A DNA stretch of 64,000 nucleotides from JBMNCR01 sp049366695 (GCA_049366695.1 JBMNCR010000089.1:27513-91512), one strand, 5' to 3'. Positions 26,026 to 34,839 are shown, counted from the stretch's first letter. Program-made: numbers and translations. Notes: generated from the sequence alone by a model not told the origin.

Positions 26026-27579
26026 TCATAATTTTTCATCAGAATATACATAAGTATTTGAATTTAAAAGTTTTAACGAAATATATAGATGCAGCATTTC
26101 ATCAGCATTTTTAAAATCGGTTTTACTAATTTCTTTTATACGTTCTAATCTGTATACAATCGTTGCACGATGAATATATAGGTCTTTAGCTGTTTGAAGC
26201 GCATTCATATTGTTTTTTAAGTACATTTGTAGTGTTTGAACGTATTCTGTATTGTTTTCCCGATCATAATCATAAAGACGTGATAAAATCGGTGAGTACA
26301 AGTATTTGGCGGGAAGTTCTTCAGTGATTTTATTGAGCATATATATTAGAACATAATCACAGAATTGGTGTGCTCGCATAGTCGGATTATGTTTGGTTCC
26401 AAGTGTAAGTGCGATTCCTGCCTGACAAAAATATTCTTTAAGATTGCTCAGCCCCTTTGAATAATCACTGTATCCAACTCTAAAATTACCTTCTCTGACG
26501 AAATGATTAAAATTTGTAAAATATTCATCTTTAGTTTTTTTAATGCGACTTAGATTTATAATGACAATTATATTATCATCATTTGTAAAAGCAAAAGTAT
26601 GTTTGAAGTCATGCATTATTTTATTACAAAAGTAGGTTAAAGTCGCATTGTAGATATCCTGACTACTGGGTAGAATATGAGCAATACAATAAACGTTCTT
26701 TTGACTCCATCCCATTCTTTTTAACTCGTTATTAAATTTAATTTGGCTATATGCATTTCCAATGATTATATTTTGAAGTAGTGAAATAAATTGAATATTT
26801 TCGATTTGATTTAAGGCTATTAGATATTCTGGATCTTCAATCAAGCATTGTGTTAAATAATCTAAAAGACTCATATCGCTTTCTGTGAACTCATGCACAT
26901 TCTCAAATACGACAATTCTATATATGAATTCTTCATTAAGAAAAATATTCTTGCAAAGGGTTCTAAAGGGAAGAATATTTTCTGGATAAATAAATACATT
27001 TCTTTCATCCTTTATTTTTTGATATGCTTTGTCGTTTTTAAATGAATTTACTTGATTTATATGAAGCCTTCCAAACTCATCTGTTCCCGTTTCTTCGGTT
27101 TTGTTAAATGATGATGTGAGAGACGTACGTGCAACAATATAATAGTCGGAATTCATAATAGATAAACCGTTTCCAAAGATGTGCTCTGTAATGTCTAATA
27201 TATGTTGTAATGGTTGATGCTGGCGAATGCTTTGTTGAAGATTTAAATACCATGATTCATAAGAATCATAAATATTATGGATCATATTACTTAAATTAAA
27301 GATATCTTGCGAATCGTCAATAACCAACAAATTCAAATGATCATTAAAATAGTGTTTTGAAGGGGTAGAAATACATATCAATGCAGAACCTTCCATGAAC
27401 ATAATACTTGATGGTAGCTTTTCAGCAGTGGATATATATAATGTGTGTGAATTCAAGACAGTCTCATCTGAATAAAATACAGGACGCGGTAAGTTCAATG
27501 AACATCCTGATATTCCGATGTTAGAGTTTTTTGCAGCGCTTCCAAGTCTTTCTTTGATGATTGATAGAGATAAATGCAT
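26026..27579 (-). CDS. PucR/CdaR-family transcriptional regulator (regulator 1)
   Basis: 517 residues. The N-terminal half (1-230) is a ligand-sensing region without a domain I can name, the middle is GGDEF-like as in CdaR (residues about 300-400), and the C-terminal PucR helix-turn-helix is clear: YLKNNMNALQTAKDLYIHRATIVYRLERI. Family members activate or repress catabolic operons in response to substrate. It is divergent from the corrinoid/URO-D genes across a 154-base intergenic region with a TTTACA palindrome, so it probably controls them. It is one of five such regulators in the island. Confidence 0.85.
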   Translation of the reverse strand: MHLSLSIIKERLGSAAKNSNIGISGCSLNLPRPVFYSDETVLNSHTLYISTAEKLPSSIMFMEGSALICISTPSKHYFNDHLNLLVIDDSQDIFNLSNMIHNIYDSYESWYLNLQQSIRQHQPLQHILDITEHIFGNGLSIMNSDYYIVARTSLTSSFNKTEETGTDEFGRLHINQVNSFKNDKAYQKIKDERNVFIYPENILPFRTLCKNIFLNEEFIYRIVVFENVHEFTESDMSLLDYLTQCLIEDPEYLIALNQIENIQFISLLQNIIIGNAYSQIKFNNELKRMGWSQKNVYCIAHILPSSQDIYNATLTYFCNKIMHDFKHTFAFTNDDNIIVIINLSRIKKTKDEYFTNFNHFVREGNFRVGYSDYSKGLSNLKEYFCQAGIALTLGTKHNPTMRAHQFCDYVLIYMLNKITEELPAKYLYSPILSRLYDYDRENNTEYVQTLQMYLKNNMNALQTAKDLYIHRATIVYRLERIKEISKTDFKNADEMLHLYISLKLLNSNTYVYSDEKL

Positions 27580-27645
27580 TGTTTAGAACCCCCCCTTATA
27601 CAAAGTGTATATATTAAAGATGAAAAAGTCAATAATTATGTATAA

Positions 27646-27661
27646 TTTACAATTATGTAAA
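27646..27661. promoter_or_regulatory. TTTACA-N4-TGTAAA palindrome upstream of the corrinoid gene
   Basis: A perfect inverted repeat with a 4-base spacer in the divergent region between regulator 1 and the corrinoid gene. A further TTGTAAAG lies at about 27679-27686. The same half-site (TTGTAAA/TTTACAA) occurs upstream of the demethylase at 51604, next to another PucR gene. Operator function is inferred. Confidence 0.45.
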
Positions 27662-27733
27662 TTCATCATAAAATAATAATTGTAAAGCAATTGTGTTTCA
27701 AGTAAAAAGAATTAAATATAAGGAGGATAGATT

Positions 27734-28228
27734 ATGGATTTAATGTCTTTAAAGCAAGCAGTTGGGGATCTTGAAGAAGAAAAAGTGATGCAAGTACTTC
27801 AGGAATTTGTAGATTCCAATCCAACAGAAGATGAAGCACAAAAAGCAGTAGCAGCCTGCCAGGAAGGTATGGCAATGGTAGGAGATTTATATGAAAAGGG
27901 AAAATATTTTGTTGGAGATTTAATATTTGCTGGAGAGTTGTTAACAGAAGCCATCGATTTAGGAATTGATCAGCCGGTCAATGCTTTTGTGGAAAAAGTG
28001 AAAGAAGTAAAACCGAATATTGTAGGGATGAGCGGAGTATTAACATTAGCATTAGAAGGCATGAAGGATACGGTTGACGGTTTGAAAGAGGCAGGACTGA
28101 GGGATAGCGTTAAGGTTATTATCGGTGGCAATCCAGTAACAAAAGAAGCATGTGAACATATTGGAGCAGATAACTTTACAACAAATGCTGCAGAAGGTGT
28201 AAAAATAACACAAGGGTGGGTGAAGTAA
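27734..28228 (+). CDS. Corrinoid-protein homologue lacking the cobalamin His loop
   Basis: 164 residues; corrinoid methyl-carrier proteins are usually about 210. The N-terminal helical cap (1-72, ending FVGDLIFAGELLTEA) and the C-terminal part of the Rossmann B12 domain (from IDLGIDQPVNAFVEKVK, with MSGVLT and VKVIIGGNPVT) are well kept. The 40-45 residues that should join them, which carry GDxHDIGKN and the cobalt-binding His, are absent: LLTEA runs straight into IDLGID at residue 73. The frame is otherwise intact, with an AAGGAGG site. It may be a decayed gene, or a protein that no longer carries cobalamin by the usual lower ligand. Its stop abuts the URO-D start. Confidence 0.85.
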   Translation: MDLMSLKQAVGDLEEEKVMQVLQEFVDSNPTEDEAQKAVAACQEGMAMVGDLYEKGKYFVGDLIFAGELLTEAIDLGIDQPVNAFVEKVKEVKPNIVGMSGVLTLALEGMKDTVDGLKEAGLRDSVKVIIGGNPVTKEACEHIGADNFTTNAAEGVKITQGWVK

Positions 28229-29383
28229 ATGAATGATGTAATGAAAAAATTACAAGAAAAAAGAGAAAGAGTTGCTAAAACAATTCTCAGGGAAGAAGTA
28301 GATAAAGTACCTTTTTTATTAATAGCAGGGGAGTATCAAGCGTCTTATGTCGGTGTTGATGTAAAAGATGTAAATACGTATGAACAAGCTATGGAAATAA
28401 ATATAAAATTTTATGAAGATATACAATACGATGTTTTAGCATATTGTTATATTCCCCATAATGTTTTTACGTCAAATTTTATTAGAATACTCGGTGGGGG
28501 AGCCCATGTTGTAGTTGATGGGATTAAACAAATCAATCCGGCAGCTGTTACCATTTTACAACCAGAAGAATATCCCGAATTGATAAAAGATCCCCTTAAT
28601 TATCTTTTAGAAACCGTTTATCCCAGAAGATTTTCGACATTAAAAATTGAAGATCCAGAGGAAAAAATTGAAAAAATAAAAGAGTTTATGGGGTTAATGA
28701 GTGGTCTTAATGAATATAGTGATTTGTATGAAAAGAATGGGATTCCATTGATAATGGGAGCTATATCTTATTATAATCCTATCGATTTAATAATGGATGT
28801 TTTGAGAGATTTTACGGGAGTGAGTCGAGATATTAGAAGATGCCCTGAACTAATAAGAGATGCCGGGCTTGCTATGGTTGAAGCATATAAATTAATGTCT
28901 GTAATGTCACCACCTAGGGATTACCAGACAGTTATTGTTCCTATGCATTTACCTTCTTTTATAAAACCAAAGGATTTTGAAAAGATTTACTGGCCTTCTT
29001 ATAAAGCGATAACTGAAGCTTTGATTGAACAAGGGCATAATATAATGTTTTTCTTTGAAAAAAACTATTCACATTTATATGATTATTTACAAGAACTACC
29101 ACAAAAGGGGGTATTAGGTGTTTTTGAAGAAGACGATATTAGGGTTGTAAAGAAAAAACTAGGTAATACCATGGCAGTTGCAGGAGGATTATCATCTAAT
29201 CTAATGCAATATGGAACGAAAGAAGAATGCATTAATCATGTTAAAGGGTTAATTGATGATCTAGGTCCAGGTGGTGGATATTTTATTACCAATGATGTAC
29301 CTTTGATATCCCCTAATGATGCACGACCTGAAAATTTAAAAGCTGTTGCTGATTGTATTAACGATTATGGATATAACAAGTAG
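28229..29383 (+). CDS. URO-D-fold methyltransferase (MtaA/CmuA relative)
   Basis: 384 residues with the uroporphyrinogen-decarboxylase barrel seen in corrinoid-dependent methyltransferases (EEVDKVPFLLIAGEYQ at the N terminus; GGLSSNLMQYGTKEECINHVKGLID and GPGGGYFIT at the C terminus). Relatives move methyl groups between a substrate, a corrinoid protein and coenzyme M or THF. I do not see the HxC...C zinc ligands of MtaA; the equivalent strands read FFFEKNYSHL and MAVAGG, so the metal site may differ or be lost. It begins directly at the stop of the corrinoid homologue. An O- or N-demethylation role is inferred from context. Confidence 0.82.
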   Translation: MNDVMKKLQEKRERVAKTILREEVDKVPFLLIAGEYQASYVGVDVKDVNTYEQAMEINIKFYEDIQYDVLAYCYIPHNVFTSNFIRILGGGAHVVVDGIKQINPAAVTILQPEEYPELIKDPLNYLLETVYPRRFSTLKIEDPEEKIEKIKEFMGLMSGLNEYSDLYEKNGIPLIMGAISYYNPIDLIMDVLRDFTGVSRDIRRCPELIRDAGLAMVEAYKLMSVMSPPRDYQTVIVPMHLPSFIKPKDFEKIYWPSYKAITEALIEQGHNIMFFFEKNYSHLYDYLQELPQKGVLGVFEEDDIRVVKKKLGNTMAVAGGLSSNLMQYGTKEECINHVKGLIDDLGPGGGYFITNDVPLISPNDARPENLKAVADCINDYGYNK

Positions 29384-29396
29384 AGAGGTGAGAAAA

Positions 29397-29608
29397 ATGA
29401 GTGAAAAAGTTTCAAATAGAGAAGTACTTGAGAGATTTGCTAGAGAAATAATGCACATGGAAACTAAGGAACAAATAGATGGTTTCATAAATTCCTTTGT
29501 GTATGGAATTTTATGCATGGTTTAGATAATGGATATTCAGATAATGAAAATATTTTGAGGGAGATGATATTTGTCGGAGGGCTGTTGACGCAAGCTATTG
29601 GTGTATGA
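29397..29608 (+). pseudogene. Decayed N-terminal piece of a corrinoid protein
   Basis: A 42-codon frame from ATG 29397 (MSEKVSNREVLERFAREIM...) ends at a TAG. In the following bases a second segment, 29540-29608, reads DNENILREMIFVGGLLTQAIGV then a stop. This matches the DLIFAGELLTEAIDLG region of the corrinoid homologue just upstream. The order and spacing fit the helical cap of another corrinoid-protein gene broken by at least one frameshift or stop. GAGAGGTGAG precedes the ATG. Confidence 0.6.
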
Positions 29609-29810
29609 AATATATCATTGGTGATGGAGCATCAAATAAAGTATGTACTATCGTATTGGGTATTGTAAATGGAGATATTGGTAGAGAAAAATATATTGCC
29701 TGAGGATCGTGTTTCTTGCACCGGTCATTAAAGAACAGAAGAAATGGATTTGTATTGATGTGTTATTCATTATATAAAGTAAAATAAATATTTAAAGGTG
29801 GTATTATAAT

Positions 29811-30317
29811 ATGAAAATTGAAACAAAGATTAACTTGTACAGTACTCTGTTTTTTGCCATTATTTTTGGCGTAGTCTTCACAGCCGTAGGGGGGCTGATG
29901 ACAACAGGGGTTATTGATTAGCCTAATTTTCTTGCTACGGTTCTGGTAGGACTTGTAGTAGGTTTAGTGGTAGGATTGATTATTCCAATCGGAAAATGGG
30001 GTGCCGCATTAGCAGGTAAGGCTGCAAAGCCTGGTACTTTCTTATTTAATCTAATTATGTACGCATTTATACTGGTGGTAATGTTGATATTTATGAGTCC
30101 TGCATTAACGGTGTTTATTGGTAGTGTCCTACACGGTGCACCTGTGATAGCCGTTTTACCAAGTTCGTACTCTCTATTTATTCCCTTCTTCCTTATCGGT
30201 ATTGTTCTTATTATGATTGTTGGCGGACCTATTATGAAGCTAGCTTTAAAATGCGCAGGTGTACCTAAGGCGGTCAAAGCTAATGCGATTGACGAGAATA
30301 GTCAAGAAAAAAAATAA
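29811..30317 (+). pseudogene. Multi-span membrane protein with in-frame TAG (copy 1)
   Basis: From ATG 29811 (AAAGGTGG upstream) the frame gives 36 residues starting MKIETKINLYSTLFFAIIFG, then TAG (29919-29921), then continues in the same frame for 131 more residues to TAA at 30315-30317. Together they look like one protein of about 168 positions with four membrane helices (two DUF2798-like helix pairs) and the tail LKCAGVPK. Two other damaged copies lie at 31.9 and 53.1-53.5 kb. It is called a pseudogene because of the stop; reading through as pyrrolysine is possible but there is no supporting evidence in the window. Confidence 0.6.
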
Positions 30318-30748
30318 CCTAGATTCGAGTAAAATTTATTACAACTAATAAGAAAATGGGTAATCGCTAAATAGCTGATTTTGTCTTCACAGATTGAAAA
30401 TGAAGAGAACTCGCAAGATTCCGGACTTTGGAAATGTTCCATAATCTTGATGGGTTGTCTTTTATTCTTTCAGTTTTTATTTTTAAGTACAATAAATAAA
30501 GGTATATATAGAATTTTGCCAATATATTGTAAACAATAAAACAAAAATAATATTTTACTACAATGTTTTAATATATTAGTTTATATGAACTAAAAATAAT
30601 TTCATTATGCTTCTGAATGTATAGAAAGAAAGAAGTAGATATTGTTTCTGACATCGATATAGACTATGAAATATTTAAGAAAACTTATTCGTTAATAATA
30701 CCTAAAAAATCAAATTTATCTATACTTTTGTAACGATGACAATAGAAA
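30318..30748. other. Non-coding stretch before flavoenzyme pseudogene
   Basis: About 430 bases with no open frame I can support and no clear terminator. The last part (from about 30731) resembles the upstream region of the intact flavoenzyme gene at 35.2 kb, showing that the regulatory region was duplicated along with the gene. Confidence 0.5.
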
Positions 30749-30770
30749 GTGATAATTATATAATTATCAC
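30749..30770. promoter_or_regulatory. Palindrome upstream of flavoenzyme pseudogene
   Basis: A perfect 22-base palindrome. Its 20-base core TGATAATTATATAATTATCA is identical to the site at 35196-35215 before the intact flavoenzyme gene. The preceding GATGACAATA is also shared. It is probably the operator of the regulator that controlled this gene. It also resembles a Fur-type repeat, so iron regulation is an alternative. Confidence 0.55.
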
Positions 30771-30824
30771 TGAATTACTTGTTAAACAGTAATCAATCTT
30801 ATTCAAAAATGTAAGAAAGTAATA

Positions 30825-31480
30825 ATGAAAAAATATTCACATTTATTTAGTGCATATCGTATTAAGAATGTGACTTTTAGAAGCCGTATTTTTTGACTCC
30901 TACAGGGATGACTTACCCAAATGAATATACGGGAGAACCTGACTTTAAAACGGTTCTATTCTATGAAAAGAAAGCTCGTGGTGGAGCAGCGAGCGTAACA
31001 CTTGGGGAAACGGCAATTAATGATGTTGATTGTGTACGTAGACCGAATGTAGACCGCATTAGACCTGATTTTGCTAGAATGATTTTACCAAAGAAAAGCT
31101 GGGTAAAAGTTACAGATGCCATCAAACGTCATGGAGCGGTACCTTCCATTCAATTATCTCACGCAAGTATGTTTGGTGAGCTAATTTTTATTAATGAGAA
31201 TCAACCAATTGGTCCTGTTGATTTAGTAAAAAAAATGGAACAGTCGTTAGAGGTAGGAATGAGGATGATATGAAACGTATCGCCAATGATTTTTCTGAAA
31301 CTGTTTGGTGTGCAAAAGATGCACGATTTCAAGAGGTAATACTTCACTGTGGAAATGGTTGGTTGATTGGACAATTCTTATCACCACATTGCAATACTCG
31401 TACAGACAAATAAGGCGGACCTATTGAAAATAGAGCGAAATTTCCACTTATGGTAATTGACGCGGTAAGTCAAAAAGTAA
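30825..31480 (+). pseudogene. Fragment of the OYE/TMADH-like flavoenzyme (decayed copy)
   Basis: Nearly identical to the first 220 residues of the intact gene at 35257. ATG 30825 gives KKYSHLFSAYRIKNVTF then a one-base deletion near 30894 (ATTTTTTGACTCC against ATTTTCGCGACACC). A long second frame starts MTYPNEYTGEPDFKTVLFYE. A further frameshift falls in an A run near 31230, and TAA replaces TAT near 31410. Homology stops at about 31480, where the sequence passes directly into a corrinoid-protein fragment. It cannot make an active enzyme. Confidence 0.88.
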
Positions 31481-31487
31481 CTCATTA

Positions 31488-31856
31488 GGGACATGCATCA
31501 TCGGAACAGTAGCAGGAGATCTGCATGACATTGGGAAAAACCTAGTATCCATGATGATTGAAAGTGCTGGATTTGATATGGTAGATCTAGGTGTAGACGT
31601 GCCCAAAGAAAAATTTGTGGAAGCCATAAAAGCAAATGACAATGTAAAGCTAGTAGCCTGTTCTGCACTGCTAACTACCACCATGCCTTCATTAAAAGAA
31701 ACCGTAGAAGAAATCAAAGCCAGTGGATTAGAGGGATTTAAGGTAATCGTAGGTGGAGCACCCATAACAGAAGAGTATGCTAATGAGATTGGTGCCGATG
31801 CTTATGTGCCAGATGCAGGTAGTGCCGGAGCAAAGGCCAAAGAACTAATTTCGTAG
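31488..31856 (+). pseudogene. C-terminal corrinoid-binding domain fragment
   Basis: 123 open codons: GTCIIGTVAGDLHDIGKN, LVSMMIESAGFDMVDLGVD, ALLTTTMPSLKET, KVIVGGAPIT. This is the B12-binding Rossmann domain with the cobalt-ligand His in DLHDIG (His codon 31524-31526). The N-terminal cap is missing, and the fragment is joined on its left to the flavoenzyme pseudogene. No ribosome site is visible, although ATG 31551 is in frame. It carries exactly the segment that the intact-frame corrinoid homologue at 27734 lacks, plus the rest of the domain. Confidence 0.85.
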
Positions 31857-31862
31857 AATTTG

Positions 31863-31958
31863 GAGTTTTTTGATTGGATTATACTGCTGATGATTTTATT
31901 AGGTTTCATTGTGAAGCACGCTATGAAATGCCCAGGTGTACACAACGAAGAAAGTTAA
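31863..31958 (+). pseudogene. C-terminal scrap of the membrane protein (copy 2)
   Basis: The frame reads FDWIILLMILLGFIVKHAMKC then PGVHNEES and a stop. This matches the last helix and the LALKCAGVPK tail of the protein at 29811-30317 (IGIVLIMIVGGPIMKLALKC). Only the last 30 or so residues survive. Confidence 0.6.
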
Positions 31959-32020
31959 GAAAAATAAAAAAATAGCCAAATAATTTTTAAACTAATTATT
32001 CAGAGGATAACTATATGACA

Positions 32021-32053
32021 AAAAAGCGATACCAACTATAGGTATCGCTTTTT
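32021..32053. terminator. Bidirectional terminator
   Basis: A 13-bp perfect stem (32021-32033 with 32041-32053), loop AACTATA, with A run and T run on the two sides. It serves the minus-strand demethylase ending at 32127. Confidence 0.85.
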
Positions 32054-32126
32054 GCCACTTAATATTATTGAACAGATAATGGTCTAACTAAGCTCTAATA
32101 AGAAACTATAAGCCTCAAAGACTCAA

Positions 32127-33458
32127 TCATTTGAAATTAGGATGAGGAATTGTTTCCACATCAAAATTCTCGTTTCTGTCTTCTCGGATATATGGAAATA
32201 GAAGAACTTTTGCCTTTATCTTCAATTGCCTTGTTCCAGGGTTTCCCCATAGGACTTCAACTATTTTTCCTTCAACAGCATAATCTTGATCTATGGTACA
32301 CACGGAAAGCATTTCCCTGGTTTTAGAAGAGAGCATGCGTCCAGAGGAGGCACCTACCATCTTATCCCCATCATAAACTGCATCTATGTGCATCCCGCCA
32401 TTATTACGTACATAATCATAGTCACTTACTAAATCCAAAATATCGCAACTGTTTCCAGCTTCAAATGCTGTAGCAATAACCTTTAACACATCATTTTTGT
32501 CCCAGATGAGATGAACCATAGTATTATGGTGTCCTTCCAATTCTGCTTTGAGGGCTTCTTTTCCAATAAAATCATGGTCAAATTTAATTAATTTCTCCCA
32601 GCCTAAATCAATGGGACTTCTGTAAATCAAATCAGATTTTCTATCAATACTTCCGCTGAGAACTGGCTTTTCATCAAAGGGTGTTGCAAAGTGTTCGGCG
32701 ACTTGGGGGATGCTTCCTTCTGCATGGCAGTTGACGTAACCAAGTCGACCAAGCTCTTGAATGCCATATTCTTTACCAACTTCAAGAAGTTTATTATAAA
32801 TGACTTCTGCATCCTCTATCTTGCCGTGGACTTCATACCCCAAAGTACCTGCCATTCCAGTTCTTAAGATGAATACATCTTTTCCTGCAATTTGAGCATC
32901 TTTGGTATACATGAATTTTATATCATGTAAATCTTTCTGTGTAGCAGCCTCAACAATTTCCAAAGAGCGGGGTCCACACATCTGATAAAAGACGCGTTTT
33001 TCTTTTGTACTTTCGCTAGTAAAATTATATTTATTTCCGACCATTTTATTCAGTAGTGCGGGATCAGGGAGGCACATAGAGATAAACTCATCCTCCGAGC
33101 GTCTTACTATAATTCCGTCCAATACAAGCTTTCCCTTATCGTTGCAGATTATAGTATGACGGGCTTTCCCCATAGGGAATTTTCTGAAGGTATTGACACT
33201 AACCTCCTCCATCATATCAAGATACTCTAAACCTTTTATATCGTAGAACATGAACGGATTTAAACCGGCATGCAAATAGCTGGTGTCGTGCCAACTGATT
33301 TCTTCATTGACCCATGTATTGTATGCAAAGGGAACAAGTGGCCATTGCCCATTATTCATCGGTAACCATTTCCCTTCCGGGCAAACATATACTGTGTTTT
33401 TAGGGATGGTATTTGGTATATACGGTGACATCACAAGTTTTTTTGATTCATTTTCCAT
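32127..33458 (-). CDS. LigM/DesA-like THF-dependent demethylase (GcvT fold), paralogue A
   Basis: 443 residues, the length of LigM/DesA rather than of GcvT (about 360). Conserved blocks: NTWVNEEISWHDTSYLHAGLNPF, QMCGPRSLEIVEAA, LRTGMAGTLGYEVHG, LGWEKLIKFDHDFIGKEAL and VEVLWGNPGTRQLKIKAKVLLFPY. A tyrosine lies in LGRLGYVNCHAEGSIPQ, where LigM has its proposed catalytic Tyr (alignment by memory). LigM moves the methyl of an aromatic methoxy group to THF. The true substrate here is unknown. The ATG at 33456-33458 has AAAGGAG upstream. Regulator 2 lies just upstream, in the same direction. Confidence 0.85.
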   Translation of the reverse strand: MENESKKLVMSPYIPNTIPKNTVYVCPEGKWLPMNNGQWPLVPFAYNTWVNEEISWHDTSYLHAGLNPFMFYDIKGLEYLDMMEEVSVNTFRKFPMGKARHTIICNDKGKLVLDGIIVRRSEDEFISMCLPDPALLNKMVGNKYNFTSESTKEKRVFYQMCGPRSLEIVEAATQKDLHDIKFMYTKDAQIAGKDVFILRTGMAGTLGYEVHGKIEDAEVIYNKLLEVGKEYGIQELGRLGYVNCHAEGSIPQVAEHFATPFDEKPVLSGSIDRKSDLIYRSPIDLGWEKLIKFDHDFIGKEALKAELEGHHNTMVHLIWDKNDVLKVIATAFEAGNSCDILDLVSDYDYVRNNGGMHIDAVYDGDKMVGASSGRMLSSKTREMLSVCTIDQDYAVEGKIVEVLWGNPGTRQLKIKAKVLLFPYIREDRNENFDVETIPHPNFK

Positions 33459-33554
33459 TAGTACAACTCCTTTTAATTTATTAAACAAAACCGGTTTTGT
33501 TATTATATATAAGTATAATTCATACCTTCGCTGAAATATATGAAATTTAGAACG

Positions 33555-33602
33555 AAAAAACACCATTGAATTGTGAAAAAATCCAAATCTGTGGTGTTTT
33601 TT
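33555..33602 (-). terminator. Terminator of regulator 2
   Basis: An 11-bp stem (33555-33565 with 33592-33602, AAAAAACACCA/TGGTGTTTTTT) with a long loop; on the minus strand it ends in a T run. It separates regulator 2 from the demethylase downstream. Confidence 0.65.
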
Positions 33603-33633
33603 ATATTAAGGAAAAAAACAATCAAATACTATT

Positions 33634-34839
33634 TCAACATTTCTTATCAATAAACCGTAATAACTTGAATGAAAACTGCAAATTAAAACAGACTTGTTCA
33701 TCTGTCAAAAAGATGGAACATAACTCCTCAATTTTATGAATACGATAATACAAGGTGTTTTTATGCATATACATATGATCAGCTGTTCTCTGGATATTAC
33801 GCCCAAATTCAAGATATTTTTCTAGGGTATCTGCCAAACAAGCCTCATTTTCTTTATCATATTTTTTTAAAATATCGATTACTGGATCATAAAAATCTCG
33901 AGGGTTGCATTCTTTTCCGGCGATTTCAAAAAAATGATAGAGAACAATATTATCATAGAAGCATAGTGATGAATCGTTATTAAGCTTCTTATTAATCCTT
34001 ATAGCACTTTTCGCCTGTCTATAGGCATCATCTAGGTATGTAATATCATTGAAAACACGACTAACACCAATTTGAATGGAGATTCCCAAAAAGAATTTGT
34101 TAATTACCGATATAACAAACTCATGATTTATGCTATTATCGAATAATAACAAAATCCCATCGTCATAAATTATACTATAACTAGAATGCAGAGATATATC
34201 TAATGATTCTATTATATAATATATAGATAGTCCGGGGCTTCGTGATGTATATTCAATTAATATCAGTCGCATTTGATCATAAAAATTGGCCTTAAGACTT
34301 GCGATTCGCTCACGCATTTCCGTTTTCGTTACATTATTTTCTATTAAATCTTTAAATAGACTATAATAAGGGGTCTTTTGCATAGCAGCGGTTCTATCTA
34401 TATAAAGCATTTCGTATAGCACAGCTTTACATAGAATAACTAATAGTTCTAGAGTATCATCATGTGTTGGATTATTTTCCACTAATGTCACAATACCTAT
34501 AACACTGTTTTTATCTCGAATTCGACAACCCAAAAAACGTTTCGGGAAGAAATCAAACTTCCCGATAACCGGTTTGTCACTGTTAAATATTTGTGTGTAA
34601 ACACCAGCATTTTCAACCTCTACTAAATCATTGAAAGTCATATGTCCATCAGGAAATAGTTGATTCCATGTTTCCTGATCTTCAGTCCTAGAATAACTTT
34701 TTGCCAAAATCTTTCGGCTTAAATCATAAACAAATATTGGATTATTCAAAACCTCGGAAGCAATATTAATAATATGCTGTAAACCGCCTCGTTCAACAAG
34801 TGCATTAAGAATTATTGATTTTTTTTCTGAGAACTCCAT
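33634..34839 (-). CDS. PucR/CdaR-family transcriptional regulator (regulator 2)
   Basis: 401 residues, the shortest of the five. A GAF-like sensing region is suggested by residues 1-150 (NPIFVYDLSRKILAKSYSR ... CRIRDKNSVIGIVTLVENN), then a CdaR-like GGDEF-type middle and the PucR helix-turn-helix (EFGRNIQRTADHMYMHKNTLYYRIHKIEELC). It lies between demethylase A and the flavoenzyme gene transcribed the other way; the palindrome at 35196 is the obvious candidate site. Part of its 5' coding end is duplicated as a remnant at 49720-49867. Confidence 0.86.
   Translation of the reverse strand: MEFSEKKSIILNALVERGGLQHIINIASEVLNNPIFVYDLSRKILAKSYSRTEDQETWNQLFPDGHMTFNDLVEVENAGVYTQIFNSDKPVIGKFDFFPKRFLGCRIRDKNSVIGIVTLVENNPTHDDTLELLVILCKAVLYEMLYIDRTAAMQKTPYYSLFKDLIENNVTKTEMRERIASLKANFYDQMRLILIEYTSRSPGLSIYYIIESLDISLHSSYSIIYDDGILLLFDNSINHEFVISVINKFFLGISIQIGVSRVFNDITYLDDAYRQAKSAIRINKKLNNDSSLCFYDNIVLYHFFEIAGKECNPRDFYDPVIDILKKYDKENEACLADTLEKYLEFGRNIQRTADHMYMHKNTLYYRIHKIEELCSIFLTDEQVCFNLQFSFKLLRFIDKKC

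Noticed and set aside
27581..27733. Cobalamin riboswitch before the corrinoid gene
   Set aside because: No B12-box-like GCCACTG sequence and no large conserved fold; the region is short and AT-rich.
29919..29921. Claiming pyrrolysine at the TAG
   Set aside because: No pyl genes in the window, the protein is not a methylamine methyltransferase, and nearby copies are decayed. Kept only as a question in the findings.
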